Under the pieces are notes generated by a model. That model was not told the origin of the DNA, made no database searches, and saw nothing but the letters and a program-made list of their open reading frames with translations. Source: an uncultured Pelagibacteraceae bacterium (GTDB taxonomy: Bacteria > Pseudomonadota > Alphaproteobacteria > Pelagibacterales > Pelagibacteraceae). From it: a stretch of 43,586 nucleotides of DNA. The stretch spans positions 1 to 43,586 of the forward strand of contig CACGOM010000009.1 in the NCBI GenBank assembly GCA_902574705.1. Reading direction: 5' to 3'. Below, piece by piece: positions 1 through 9,130 of the stretch (within the stretch, counting starts at the first letter, position 1; each line of letters starts with the position of its first letter). Made by a program: the position numbers and the translations under genes.

Positions 1-54
1 GGAGAAAATAAAATAACTCAACTATCATTATTGAGCACAGGATCAAATAATTAG
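1..54 (+). CDS. C-terminal tail of an upstream gene, cut by the window edge
   Basis: Frame 1 is open from the first base and reads 17 residues ending in STGSNN before a TAG stop at 52-54. It ends one base before the ATG of the HD-domain gene, which is the spacing of a co-transcribed neighbour. PhnZ-type HD oxygenases are often preceded by a 2-oxoglutarate/phytanoyl-CoA-type dioxygenase gene, so that is the obvious candidate, but 17 residues are too few to assign a family. No function is claimed. Confidence 0.5.
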   Translation, partial: GENKITQLSLLSTGSNN

Positions 55-55
55 T

Positions 56-610
56 ATGAAAAAAGTTAGTTTTACAGAAATGAAACATGGAACTAAGGAA
101 GATTATCTATTCTTAGATAAACATGAGAGAAAATATGCAGGAGAAACTGCAGATAGAATTCTTAAATTTATGTCAGGTCTAAACGAAACCCTTGAAGGTT
201 ATCAAGTGTCAAGACTTGAGCATTCTCTTCAAAGTGCGACTAAAGCTTTTAAGAATGGAGAAAGCGAAGAAATGGTTGTCGCAGCACTACTTCACGATAT
301 TGGAGATGAGCTAGCTCCAATGAATCATTCAGAATATGCGGCCGCAATTTTAAAACCTTATGTGACTGAAAAAATACATTGGATAATTAAAATGCATGGT
401 TTGTTTCAGACGTATTACTATGCCCATCATTTAGGTGGGGATAGATATAAAAGAGAACAATTCAAAGATCACAAATATTACCAAGCTACAATAGATTTCT
501 GTGAAAATTATGATCAAGGATGTTTTGATCCTAATTATAAATCATTACCCCTTGAACACTTTGCTCCAATGGTAAAAAGGATTTTTTCAAGAAAACCTTA
601 TACATTTTAA
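56..610 (+). CDS. HD-domain protein, PhnZ/TmpB-like (possible diiron oxygenase)
   Basis: 184 residues. Metal-binding HD signature: His56 in YQVSRLEHSLQSA, the His80-Asp81 pair in ALLHDIGDE, His91 in the following helix, His114 in IKMHG and Asp153 near the C-terminus. The LEHSLQ-x-A segment followed by LLHDIGD and NHSEYAAAILKPYV is the pattern I associate with the PhnZ/TmpB group. These are small HD proteins that cleave C-P or related bonds with a mixed-valent diiron centre and O2. Substrate cannot be read from sequence: phosphonates, quaternary-amine phosphonates or another polar organic molecule are all possible. It could also be an ordinary HD phosphohydrolase. The ATG at 56 follows the previous stop by one base, suggesting an operon with the truncated upstream gene. 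Confidence 0.65.
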   Translation: MKKVSFTEMKHGTKEDYLFLDKHERKYAGETADRILKFMSGLNETLEGYQVSRLEHSLQSATKAFKNGESEEMVVAALLHDIGDELAPMNHSEYAAAILKPYVTEKIHWIIKMHGLFQTYYYAHHLGGDRYKREQFKDHKYYQATIDFCENYDQGCFDPNYKSLPLEHFAPMVKRIFSRKPYTF

Positions 611-628
611 GTTATAATAAAAAATATT

Positions 629-2569
629 ATGAAAAACATATTAAAGAATGAGAAGAGTCCGTATCTAAAACAACATAAAGATAATCCTGTTAGTTGGCTA
701 GCATGGAACAAAGAGAGTTTAGAAAAAGCTAAGATAGAAAAAAAACCAATATTCTTAAGTGTTGGATATGCAAGCTGTCATTGGTGTCATGTTATGGCTC
801 ATGAAAGTTTTGAAAATAATGAAACTGCAAAAATTATGAATACAAACTTTATAAATATAAAAGTTGACAGAGAAGAAAGGCCAGATCTAGATTTTATATT
901 TCAAAAAAGTTTAGCAATTTTGACTGGAGCACAAGGAGGCTGGCCTCTTTCAATGTTTTTAGATGAAAATGCAGTTCCATTTACTGGTGGTACTTATTTT
1001 CCTCCAAAAGAACTTCATGGAAGACCTAGCTTTAATAGTGTCTTAGAAAATGTATCAAAAGTATACAGGGAAAATAGAGACAAAATTTTAAATCAAGCAA
1101 CACAAATGAAAGAAGTTTTTAGAAATCTTAACCAAAAAAACTCTGTCCTTAAACAAGACTTAGAACCATATGTTGAAAAAATAATAAATTATACAGATGA
1201 AATTAATGGAGGTTTTAAGGGTGCTCCAAAATTTCCACAGTTTTATATTTTTGATACAATTCTTCACTTTTATAAAAAAACAAATAATAAAAAATATCTA
1301 GATGTTGTAGAAAAATTATTACTAAGTCTTTCTTCGAAAGGTATCTATGATCATTTAGAGGGTGGAATTTCAAGATACACTGTAGATGAAAAATGGATAG
1401 TTCCTCACTTTGAAAAGATGTTATATGATAATATTCAGTTTGTAAATTTGCTAAATAATTATTTAAGCAACATAGAAAGTAATTACTTAAAACAGAAATT
1501 AAAACAAACAATTAAATTTATTAACTCTGAATTTTTAGTAAAAAATAGTTTGCTTGGTTCTGCTTATGATGCCGATAGTGATGGAATTGAGGGAAAGTAT
1601 TATGTTTGGAAATATCAGGAATTAAAAGATATTTTAGGTAGTGAATTAGACTTACTTAAAAATAAGTACCAAATATCAGAAGAAGGAAATTTTGAAGGAT
1701 CAAATATTTTAGTTGAAACTATAAAGCCAACTATCAGCCATAACCCAAAAATTTTAGAAATAGAGCAAAAGCTCTTAGAAATCAGAAAAAAAAGGAACAA
1801 ACCTTTTTTTGATGATAAATCACAAACTGATTTAAATGCATTTTGGATATATGTAAATTTATACTCGTCAATAATACTAAATGATAAATCTTTACTAGAA
1901 AAATCAAAAGAAAATATTGAAAATCTTAACCAGATTTATGAAAATAAATTGTTCCATTGTTACAATGATAACAAGCAAATTGACGTTTTTTTAGAAGATT
2001 ATGTTTATTTTTCATTGCTTTTATTAAGCAACTATGAGTTTACAAAAAATCAATCTTCATTAGAAAAATGTAAAATGTTAATGGATGAGGCTTGGAGTAA
2101 TTTCTTTAATTCTGATGAGAAGGTTTTGCAAAAGAACAAAGTTAAATCTAACGACCTGTTTGTAGAACCTATTGATCTTAATGATAATAATATACCGAAC
2201 GGAAATAGTATTTATTTGTTTGTGTCTAATAAATTGAATAATATTGTTCCTGAAAATAAATGGCACGAAAGAATTGATATATTATCTAAATCTTTTCATT
2301 CACATATAAACTCAAATTTTACTCAAATGTTTAGTTACATTAAAATTTTAGATATATGTGAAGATAACATTTCAGTAACAATTAATTCGAATAATTCTGA
2401 TACTATTGAAAAAATTAGAGAACAAACGATTAAAAAATTTATGGATAAAGCTACAATTATATATAAAGAAGATAGTAGTGAAGATTATTTTATAATTTGT
2501 AAGAAACAAACATGTTCACCAAAATTGATAAATTTGGAAGAGGTAGAAAATTATTTTAAAAATTTATGA
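629..2569 (+). CDS. DUF255 thioredoxin-fold protein (YyaL/SPATA20 family)
   Basis: 646 residues, a normal length for this family. The N-terminal thioredoxin-like domain (about 1-165) carries the CxxC motif Cys50-His-Trp-Cys53 inside SVGYASCHWCHVMAHESF, followed by KVDREERPDLD and GGWPLSMFLD, all hallmarks of DUF255. The rest resembles an (alpha/alpha)6 glycosidase-like barrel, with GGISRYTVDEKWIVPHFEKM and AYDADSDGIEGKYYVW segments. No signal peptide, so cytoplasmic. The biochemical role of the family is not settled; a thiol-redox or protein-quality role is usually suggested. Its TGA stop overlaps the gshA ATG (ATGA), so translation of the two is probably coupled, which favours a link with thiol metabolism. 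The start at 629 lies 18 bases after the previous stop. Confidence 0.85.
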   Translation: MKNILKNEKSPYLKQHKDNPVSWLAWNKESLEKAKIEKKPIFLSVGYASCHWCHVMAHESFENNETAKIMNTNFINIKVDREERPDLDFIFQKSLAILTGAQGGWPLSMFLDENAVPFTGGTYFPPKELHGRPSFNSVLENVSKVYRENRDKILNQATQMKEVFRNLNQKNSVLKQDLEPYVEKIINYTDEINGGFKGAPKFPQFYIFDTILHFYKKTNNKKYLDVVEKLLLSLSSKGIYDHLEGGISRYTVDEKWIVPHFEKMLYDNIQFVNLLNNYLSNIESNYLKQKLKQTIKFINSEFLVKNSLLGSAYDADSDGIEGKYYVWKYQELKDILGSELDLLKNKYQISEEGNFEGSNILVETIKPTISHNPKILEIEQKLLEIRKKRNKPFFDDKSQTDLNAFWIYVNLYSSIILNDKSLLEKSKENIENLNQIYENKLFHCYNDNKQIDVFLEDYVYFSLLLLSNYEFTKNQSSLEKCKMLMDEAWSNFFNSDEKVLQKNKVKSNDLFVEPIDLNDNNIPNGNSIYLFVSNKLNNIVPENKWHERIDILSKSFHSHINSNFTQMFSYIKILDICEDNISVTINSNNSDTIEKIREQTIKKFMDKATIIYKEDSSEDYFIICKKQTCSPKLINLEEVENYFKNL

Positions 2570-3843
2570 TAACAAAAGAAAGTTTTATAAATTATTTCAT
2601 ATCTGGCATTAAAGATAAAAATAATTGTGGAGTTGGTATTGAACATGAAAAATTTGTATTTTCAGAAAATAAAAGAGTTGATTATCAATCTATATTAAAT
2701 TTATTTCAGGAACTTTATGAATTTGGCTGGGAACCTGTAAGAGAAGGCGCCAATACAATAGCGCTTAGGAAAGGAAATAAAAATATCACTTTAGAGCCGG
2801 GAAATCAGATCGAATTATCTGGTGAAAAATTAAGAAGTATCCATCAAACTTGTGGTGAGTCTCAAGAATACTTATTTGAATTAAATCAATCATTAAAAAA
2901 GTTAAAATTAAACTTAATTAGCTCTGGATTTGACCCAATATCTAAAATTGAAGAAGTTCCATCTAATCCAAAAAATAGATATGGGCTAATGACTAAAATA
3001 ATGCCGCTTTTTGGGAAGTTAAGTTTAGATATGATGTATAGAACGTGTGGTACTCAAATAAATATTGATTACACTTCTGAAAAAGATTTTAGTAAAAAAT
3101 TTTTTGTAGCTAATAGATTGGTTCCAATCACTATAGCTCTATTTGCAAATTCAGGGATTGTTGAAAAAAATAAGAGTGGTTACTTGTCTTATAGATCTTA
3201 TGCTTGGCAAAATACTTATAGGGGTGGCTTACCAAAAATATTTTTAGAAAATATGGATTTCGAAAAGTATGCAGATTTTAGTTTAAATTACCCGATGCTT
3301 TTCATAAAAAGAAAAGACAAATATATAGATGCTAAAAATAAAACATTTCAAAATTTTATAGATGGCGATATTGAAAAAGTTTCTCCAAAAGAGGATGATG
3401 TTGCTGATCATTTAAGCACAATCTTTACCGAAAATAGATTAAAAAAATATATAGAAATTCGTTCTATGGATGCTTGTGGATGGGATTGCTTGTGCGCTGG
3501 TCCTGCATTTTTTATTGGATTATTGTATGGAAACCTTGATGAAGTATTCGATATTGTAAAAAGGTGGAACATAGATGAGATAATCTCAGCCTATAGGGAG
3601 TCACCAAAAAATGGTTTGAAAACAGTTATGGGAAAAAAATCAATTTTGGATTGGTCTAAAGATTTGTTTGAAATATCAAAAAAAGGTTTGGAAAATAGAA
3701 ATGAATTAAATACCAAAAAACAAAATGAAGTTAAGTTCTTAAATCATATTAAAACTATTATTGATACCAGTAGTACTAATGCAGAAGCAATTATAGCTAG
3801 ATATCAAAAAGATAAAAATTTCTTTAATATAAATGAAAAATAA
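2566..3843 (+). CDS. gshA: glutamate-cysteine ligase
   Basis: 425 residues, the size of the alphaproteobacterial/plant-type GshA. It joins L-glutamate and L-cysteine with ATP, the first and committed step of glutathione synthesis, in the cytosol. Recognisable segments are GVGIEHEKF (residues 22-30), the substrate/metal loop LEPGNQIELSG (76-86), MMYRTCGTQINIDY in the centre, and KYIEIRSMDACG towards the C-terminus. The ATG overlaps the DUF255 stop by four bases. The 3' end overlaps gshB by 11 bases, so the three genes are almost certainly co-translated. In plant-type enzymes redox-sensitive disulfides regulate activity; equivalent cysteines were not worked out here. Confidence 0.93.
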   Translation: MITKESFINYFISGIKDKNNCGVGIEHEKFVFSENKRVDYQSILNLFQELYEFGWEPVREGANTIALRKGNKNITLEPGNQIELSGEKLRSIHQTCGESQEYLFELNQSLKKLKLNLISSGFDPISKIEEVPSNPKNRYGLMTKIMPLFGKLSLDMMYRTCGTQINIDYTSEKDFSKKFFVANRLVPITIALFANSGIVEKNKSGYLSYRSYAWQNTYRGGLPKIFLENMDFEKYADFSLNYPMLFIKRKDKYIDAKNKTFQNFIDGDIEKVSPKEDDVADHLSTIFTENRLKKYIEIRSMDACGWDCLCAGPAFFIGLLYGNLDEVFDIVKRWNIDEIISAYRESPKNGLKTVMGKKSILDWSKDLFEISKKGLENRNELNTKKQNEVKFLNHIKTIIDTSSTNAEAIIARYQKDKNFFNINEK

Positions 3844-4756
3844 AATTGTAGCCATCCAAGGAGATAATTTAAAAAAACTTAATTATAATAATGATACAAC
3901 GATATTTTTAGCGTACGAAGCCCAAAAACAAGGATCTAAAATTTTCTACTATGAGCCAAAAAATATATTTATTAAAAATAACCAAATATATGCAGATGGA
4001 AACTTTTTAAAAATTTTTAATCGCAAAAAATTTTATAAAGTACTTAGTCAAAAGACAATAAATTTAGAAAAGTCTAGTTATTTACTTGTAAGACAAGACC
4101 CTCCCTTTAATATGAATTATATAACAACAACTTATTTTTTGGATAGGTTAAAGACTGTTAAAATAATAAATAATCCAACATCAATTAGAAGTATATCTGA
4201 AAAATTATATTCTTATGAATTTAAAAAGTTTATGCCACCAACAATCTTTACATCAAGAATTTCAGATGTAATTAGTTTTGTAAAAAAAAATAAATTATCA
4301 ATAATTAAACCTATAAATGGCCATGGCGGAAACAATATTAAGCTTTTAAAGGGAATAATTAAAAAGAAAATATTAACACAATACTTAAAAATACATGGTT
4401 ATGTTATGTGTCAAAAATTTTTAGTCGGAATTGTGAATGGAGATAAAAGAGTTTTAATAATTAATGGTAAAGTTGCGGGATCATTCTCAAGAGTTCCAAA
4501 GAAAGGATCTTTTTTGAGTAATTTGAGTAAGGGAGGAATGGTTAGCGCTTCAAAACTTACAACAAAAGAAAAATTGATATCAAATATAATTGCAAAAAAA
4601 TTAAAAAAAGATGGAATTTTTTTTGCAGGTATAGATTTTATATCAGAAAAGCTTAATGGTGATATTAATGTTACTTCCCCAACAGGATTAAAAAATTACT
4701 TTGACTTAACTGGTATTAATTTGGCAAAAATATTTTGGAAAGAAATTAGAAAATGA
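3833..4756 (+). CDS. gshB: glutathione synthetase
   Basis: 307 residues, close to the usual GshB length of about 315. It is an ATP-grasp ligase that adds glycine to gamma-glutamylcysteine to finish glutathione. Seen in the sequence: RQDPPFNMNY (87-96), the glycine-rich ATP-grasp loop NGHGGNNI (162-169), GDKRVLIING (203-212) and the C-terminal NVTSPTG metal/ADP segment. The start lies inside the 3' end of gshA (11-base overlap), and its own stop overlaps the next gene by ATGA. The glycine it uses ties it to the glycine-centred genes elsewhere in the window. Confidence 0.93.
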   Translation: MKNKIVAIQGDNLKKLNYNNDTTIFLAYEAQKQGSKIFYYEPKNIFIKNNQIYADGNFLKIFNRKKFYKVLSQKTINLEKSSYLLVRQDPPFNMNYITTTYFLDRLKTVKIINNPTSIRSISEKLYSYEFKKFMPPTIFTSRISDVISFVKKNKLSIIKPINGHGGNNIKLLKGIIKKKILTQYLKIHGYVMCQKFLVGIVNGDKRVLIINGKVAGSFSRVPKKGSFLSNLSKGGMVSASKLTTKEKLISNIIAKKLKKDGIFFAGIDFISEKLNGDINVTSPTGLKNYFDLTGINLAKIFWKEIRK

Positions 4757-5628
4757 ATAATTTAACTAATCAACAAAAGGGTTCTTTGATGGCATTTGTG
4801 GCTGTGATGTTTATAACTCCAGACTCTCTTTTTATAAGACTATCAAATTTAGAAACTTGGGGATTGGTATTTTACAGAGGAGCAATACCCTTTGTTGTTG
4901 TATTGCTTGGAATGTTGATTATTTATAGATTAAGTTTTTTTAAACAACTTATAGGTAATTCTTTCTATGGCGCAGCTTATATAGTTACTTTTTCCCTAAC
5001 TAATATAACTTTTGTATTATCTATTCAAAACACAAATGTTGCAAATACTTTAGTGATGATTGCATTGGCGCCAATGCTTTCTGCAATTTTTGGATCTATA
5101 TTTTTAAAGGAGAAACAAGACAAAAATACTATTGTTGCAATCGTAATTACATTTTTAAGTGTATTATATATCTTTTATGACTCAATAAAGATTGGAAATA
5201 TTTTTGGAGACGTATTAGGTTTTGTTACTGCGGCAGGATTAGCTGCTGGTGCAACTATTATTAGGGCTGGAAAAGAAGTTAGTCTCGTTCCATCTGCAGT
5301 AGTTGGTAAACTGGTTGTCGCATTAGTTGCATTATTTTTTATTGATAACTTCGAATTAAAAAATAATGATATTTATATTATACCAGCTATGTGTATACTT
5401 TGCGTTGCAATACCTTTTGTTTTGGTAACAATTGCACCAAGATATATTACTGGTGCAGAAGTTAATCTTTTCTTTTTATTAGAAACTATTTTTGGTCCAA
5501 TTTGGGTTTGGTTGATAATTAAAGAACAGCCCTCTTTAGAAACTATTCAAGGTGGAGCTGTTATCATTCTTACAATTGCAGTCCATTCTTTCTTGGCCAT
5601 TAAAAAAACACAATTAAAATCTAATTAG
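4753..5628 (+). CDS. EamA/DMT-family transporter
   Basis: 291 residues, almost entirely hydrophobic, consistent with ten transmembrane helices in two EamA repeats. Typical marks are the FYRGAIPF segment in helix 2, NTNVANTLVMIALAPMLSAI followed by FLKEKQ at the end of the first repeat, and a matching second-repeat end FFLLETIFGPIWVWLIIKEQP. The family moves small metabolites across the inner membrane and the substrate cannot be read from sequence. ATGA overlap with gshB makes a thiol, amino acid or peptide substrate a reasonable guess. One of three EamA genes in this window, all in different operons. Confidence 0.88.
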   Translation: MNNLTNQQKGSLMAFVAVMFITPDSLFIRLSNLETWGLVFYRGAIPFVVVLLGMLIIYRLSFFKQLIGNSFYGAAYIVTFSLTNITFVLSIQNTNVANTLVMIALAPMLSAIFGSIFLKEKQDKNTIVAIVITFLSVLYIFYDSIKIGNIFGDVLGFVTAAGLAAGATIIRAGKEVSLVPSAVVGKLVVALVALFFIDNFELKNNDIYIIPAMCILCVAIPFVLVTIAPRYITGAEVNLFFLLETIFGPIWVWLIIKEQPSLETIQGGAVIILTIAVHSFLAIKKTQLKSN

Positions 5629-5644
5629 CCGTCAATTTATTTAT

Positions 5645-6946
5645 ATGCAAAAAGAAGTTAAAAAATCCTGGGCCTTATTCCTTGGTATAGGAACAATGAT
5701 GATCGCACATGGTCTTCAAATGCAAATCATGGGCATTAGATCTGTGTTGGAAGATTTTAGTGTTCTTACTACAGGTATTTTTATGTCAGGATATTATGTT
5801 GGATATTTTATAGGATCTAAAACAACACCTAATTTGGTTCAAAAAGTTGGACATATAAGAGTGTTTGCAGCTTTTGCTTCTTTAGCATCGCTTAGTGCAT
5901 TAGTTGCTGTAGCATACGTAAATCCATTCATGTGGACAATAAGCAGATTTATAACTGGAATTAGTTTAGTCAGCTGCTACGTTGTCTCTGAAAGTTGGCT
6001 GAATGATAGAGCAACAAATAAGAATAGAGGGCAATTGTTATCTGCTTACATGATAGTTCTTTATTTAGGATTATCAATTGGAATGCTATTATTAAACGTC
6101 AGCGAACCTAGAGCATATGAGCCTTTTATCTTGGTATCTGTATTATTATCTTTGGCTTTAGTGCCAATACTTTTAACAAAAAGACCTGCTCCAAAATTTA
6201 AAAAAATTGGAACAATTAGTGTTAAAGAACTTTATGAAATATCTCCTTTAGGGTCAGTAAGTTCTTTTGCAACTGGTATGATTCATGCTGCGTTTTTTTC
6301 CCTTATATCTGTATATGCAACAAAAGCAGGTTTTACTCTTCTTGAAACATCAGTTCTTTTATTTATTGCAACAATTGCTGGGGTTATCGGTCAAGGTCCA
6401 ATCGGATATTTTTCAGATATGTATGATAGAAGAAAAGTAATAGTGTTTACAACTTTTGCAGGTTCTGCTTTAGCATTTTTATCAATTTTATCATCTAGTG
6501 ATCCTTTACAAAATACTTATTACATGAATGAATTTTCATTTAAAAAAATTTTATTTTTTTTATTTGTTGGTGGTTACACATCCTTATGTTTGCCACTATT
6601 TTCACTAAACCTTGCACATACTAACGACTTTGTGCCCAAGGAAAAATTTGTAGCAGCTGGCGGAGGTCTACAATTAATTTTTGGAATAGGTGCAATTAGT
6701 GGACCTATTATTTGTTCAGTATTCATAGGATGGTTTGATTTAAATGGTTTTTTTATTTTTCTTATTTTAATTCATGCTTTTATAGGAATTTTTGGATTAT
6801 ACAGAATGAGAGTAAGAGAAACAGCAGAAAATCCAGATTCTACATTTACTCCAATGCCTGCAACCATTACTCCTGCTGGATTAGAGTTAGATCCAGATAC
6901 ACCAGATACATTAAATAATGATTCAATTGAGACCGATAAAATTTAA
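5645..6946 (+). CDS. MFS transporter, YcaD-like
   Basis: 433 residues with about twelve hydrophobic helices. The N-terminal half has the MSGYYVGYFIGSK and RFITGISLVSCYVVSESWLN segments typical of the YcaD-like branch of the major facilitator superfamily. The loop between helices 8 and 9 has GPIGYFSDMYDRRK, the usual MFS loop signature. The last 50 residues are a proline- and aspartate-rich, non-membrane tail (PDTPDTLNND), probably cytoplasmic. Substrate unknown. The ATG follows the EamA stop by 16 bases, so it may be the last gene of the gsh operon; a 124-base gap follows. Confidence 0.85.
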   Translation: MQKEVKKSWALFLGIGTMMIAHGLQMQIMGIRSVLEDFSVLTTGIFMSGYYVGYFIGSKTTPNLVQKVGHIRVFAAFASLASLSALVAVAYVNPFMWTISRFITGISLVSCYVVSESWLNDRATNKNRGQLLSAYMIVLYLGLSIGMLLLNVSEPRAYEPFILVSVLLSLALVPILLTKRPAPKFKKIGTISVKELYEISPLGSVSSFATGMIHAAFFSLISVYATKAGFTLLETSVLLFIATIAGVIGQGPIGYFSDMYDRRKVIVFTTFAGSALAFLSILSSSDPLQNTYYMNEFSFKKILFFLFVGGYTSLCLPLFSLNLAHTNDFVPKEKFVAAGGGLQLIFGIGAISGPIICSVFIGWFDLNGFFIFLILIHAFIGIFGLYRMRVRETAENPDSTFTPMPATITPAGLELDPDTPDTLNNDSIETDKI

Positions 6947-7009
6947 TTGTTATCAATTTTTAATTAATAATATTATTTAAAGTGCTATAGTTTAATAATT
7001 TTATGACAG

Positions 7010-7041
7010 TTGATCGAAATTATATTAATGTTCATTATAAT
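7010..7041 (+). promoter_or_regulatory. possible promoter for the glycosyltransferase gene
   Basis: The 124 bases between the MFS stop and the next ATG hold no gene that I can see. They contain TTGATC (7010-7015) and a perfect TATAAT (7036-7041), but the spacer is 20 bases, longer than optimal. In such A+T-rich DNA a TATAAT match is weak evidence. The gap is one of the largest in the window, which supports a transcription break here. Confidence 0.3.
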
Positions 7042-7070
7042 TTATAAACTAAAATATTATAAAAATATAA

Positions 7071-8240
7071 ATGGAAGAAAATAACAAAATTTTTATTTGG
7101 TCTCCATTCGCGTCAAAAATAGGTACAGTAAAAAATGTAGTAAATTTCACTAGTGGTTTAGCAAAGTATTCGAAAAAAAAGCAGTTTAATATTTCCTTTA
7201 TTAACTCCTTTGGTGAATGGAATTTTTTCAAAAAAGAATTGAAAGATAAAAAATTTAATTTTTATGATTTTTTTTATTCAAATAGATTTTTAAATTGGAA
7301 AAAAGATGGTTTTATAAAAAGTAGACTGTTTTATATTATAATTTTTTTATTTTCATTTTTTCCTTTAATAAGATTATTAAAAAATGAAAAACCCCAATAT
7401 TTATTTTGCTATCTAATTACTTCTTTGCCCCTAACTTTATTTTTTTTATTTAAATTTAAAACAAAACTTGTTCTAAGTATAGCAGGTCAACCAAGACTAA
7501 ATTTTTTAAGGAAATTTTTTTGGAAAATGATATCAAAAAAAGTATCACATATAATTTGTCCTTCAGACGAACTAAAAAAGAATTTAATAAAGCTAAATAT
7601 ATTTAATGAAGAAAAAATATTTGTTATTCAAGACCCGCATCTAAGCATCAAAAAAGTAAATATTTTAAAATCTGAGATAATTAAAGAAGATTATTATAAA
7701 AGTAATAAAATAATAATATCTATAGGAAGACTCACTAAACAAAAAAATTTTACTTTTCTAATAAATAATTTTTCAGAAATTCATAAAAGATATAGTAATT
7801 TTAAATTAATAATCATTGGAGATGGGGAAGAAAAAGAAATGTTATTAAGATTAATTAAGAAATTGGATTTAGAAGAGCATGTAAAAATATTTGAATATAA
7901 AGAAAACATTTATAATTATTTAAATTCCTCAAACTACTACGTTTCTACCTCCGAATGGGAAGGTTCTAGTTTGGCAATGATTGATGCAGCTGTTTTAGGT
8001 ATACCGATACTTTGTAGCGATTGTCCGACTGGTAGAAAAGAATTTATTGGAGATGATGAGCGTGGTTATTTATATTTACAAAATAACTCAAAAGATTTTT
8101 TGTTTAAATTTGACAATATGGTCAATGAAGAAGCCGAATTGTTATATAGAAAATTAGTAAAAGCTAAAAAGGCAAGTAGAAAATTTACCCATTTTAATCA
8201 TTTTTTGAATTTTAGAAAAAATATATTAAAAGAAATCTAA
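7071..8240 (+). CDS. glycosyltransferase family 4-like protein
   Basis: 389 residues. The C-terminal half shows the GT-B sugar-nucleotide domain: IISIGRLTKQKNF (about 214-226), IIIGDGEEKE, and the acceptor/donor motif SEWEGSSLAMIDAAVLGIP near residue 295. In that motif the second acidic residue of the usual E-x7-E is Asp instead of Glu. The N-terminal half is lysine- and phenylalanine-rich with a hydrophobic stretch (FYIIIFLFSFFPLIRLL) that may attach it to the inner membrane. Likely role is adding a sugar to a surface polysaccharide or glycolipid; acceptor unknown. It stands alone and is even richer in A+T than the genes before it. Confidence 0.8.
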   Translation: MEENNKIFIWSPFASKIGTVKNVVNFTSGLAKYSKKKQFNISFINSFGEWNFFKKELKDKKFNFYDFFYSNRFLNWKKDGFIKSRLFYIIIFLFSFFPLIRLLKNEKPQYLFCYLITSLPLTLFFLFKFKTKLVLSIAGQPRLNFLRKFFWKMISKKVSHIICPSDELKKNLIKLNIFNEEKIFVIQDPHLSIKKVNILKSEIIKEDYYKSNKIIISIGRLTKQKNFTFLINNFSEIHKRYSNFKLIIIGDGEEKEMLLRLIKKLDLEEHVKIFEYKENIYNYLNSSNYYVSTSEWEGSSLAMIDAAVLGIPILCSDCPTGRKEFIGDDERGYLYLQNNSKDFLFKFDNMVNEEAELLYRKLVKAKKASRKFTHFNHFLNFRKNILKEI

Positions 8241-8358
8241 AAAAAACAATTTTTAGTTGAACTCAAAATAGTCACTGTAATTTTTAAATTTTAAAAAAGC
8301 ATCATTGAAAAAAATTAAATTCTTTGATCAAATTAAAAAAATACAAATTAATAATATA

Positions 8359-9075
8359 ATGAGTAAACTAAAAAAAAGAAATAACAAAGATAGATCAAAC
8401 GGATTAACACTAGCATCCTCTAATTTAAAAAAAGTATTTAGTAATTTTAAAAAAAATAAAGAACAACAAAGAATTAAACAATTAAAGTCAAAGAATTTGG
8501 CAGAGAGCAATCAAATTCTAAAAGATAGGAAAGAATTGAGATTGTGGGAAGAAAGATTGAGTAAAGAAAGTTATAAATTAAAAATTCGAGATGAAGAAAT
8601 TAGACTAAAAGAAAAAGAGATTAAGTTAAAAGAGGAACAACAAAAAATTGAAAATAAAAGATTAGTTAGAAAAGACGAAGATTTGGGTCAAATTGATAGA
8701 GATTTAAGGTTAAAAGAAAAAGAATTAAAGCTAAAAAGTGAGGAACAATTTAGGAAAGACATAGATTTAAAGGCAAGAGAAGAAGAGCAAAATAGAAAAG
8801 AAAGCAAAGAAAAAAGGAAAAAAGAAAAATTTTTAAAAGAGATGATGATCAAAGAAGAAGAAAAACTTAAATTGGAAAACATAAAACTTAAAGAATGGGA
8901 AGAGAAATTTGATAGAGAGCAAAAAATGAAGGAACAACTAGAAGTTCTCAAAGAACAAAGATTAAAACAACGAGAATTAACAGAGTTGAATTTAACTAAT
9001 AACGAAAACGATATTAACACTGAATTAAGCACTAAACTTGAAAATTTTGATGTAGATAAAACATCTGAACATTAA
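8359..9075 (+). CDS. highly charged coiled-coil protein of unknown function
   Basis: 238 residues if translation begins at the ATG at 8359 (MSKLKKRNN). An in-frame TTG at 8305 would add 18 residues, but nothing favours it. From about residue 45 to 225 the protein is dominated by Lys, Glu, Arg and Leu in heptad-like spacing with repeats such as LKEKEIKLKEEQ, RLKEKELKLKSEEQ and IKLKEWEEKF. This predicts one long alpha-helical coiled coil. No transmembrane segment, signal peptide or enzymatic motif is visible. I do not recognise a family. Low-complexity coiled coils attract false homology, so names such as tolA-like or myosin-like should not be transferred. Confidence 0.65.
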   Translation: MSKLKKRNNKDRSNGLTLASSNLKKVFSNFKKNKEQQRIKQLKSKNLAESNQILKDRKELRLWEERLSKESYKLKIRDEEIRLKEKEIKLKEEQQKIENKRLVRKDEDLGQIDRDLRLKEKELKLKSEEQFRKDIDLKAREEEQNRKESKEKRKKEKFLKEMMIKEEEKLKLENIKLKEWEEKFDREQKMKEQLEVLKEQRLKQRELTELNLTNNENDINTELSTKLENFDVDKTSEH

Positions 9076-9130
9076 ATTAAAAATTAACTATTTTCTAGAC
9101 TAGGTAAATAAAGTAAAATTTTTGTATTTA

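Noticed and set aside
8305..8358. TTG start extending the coiled-coil protein by 18 residues
   Set aside because: No ribosome site or conserved feature supports it, and an ATG in frame at 8359 is the simpler choice.
8688..9032. 114-codon minus-strand ORF rich in Ser, Phe and Leu
   Set aside because: Mirror image of the Lys/Glu-rich coiled-coil gene on the plus strand; composition is a by-product of the reverse complement.
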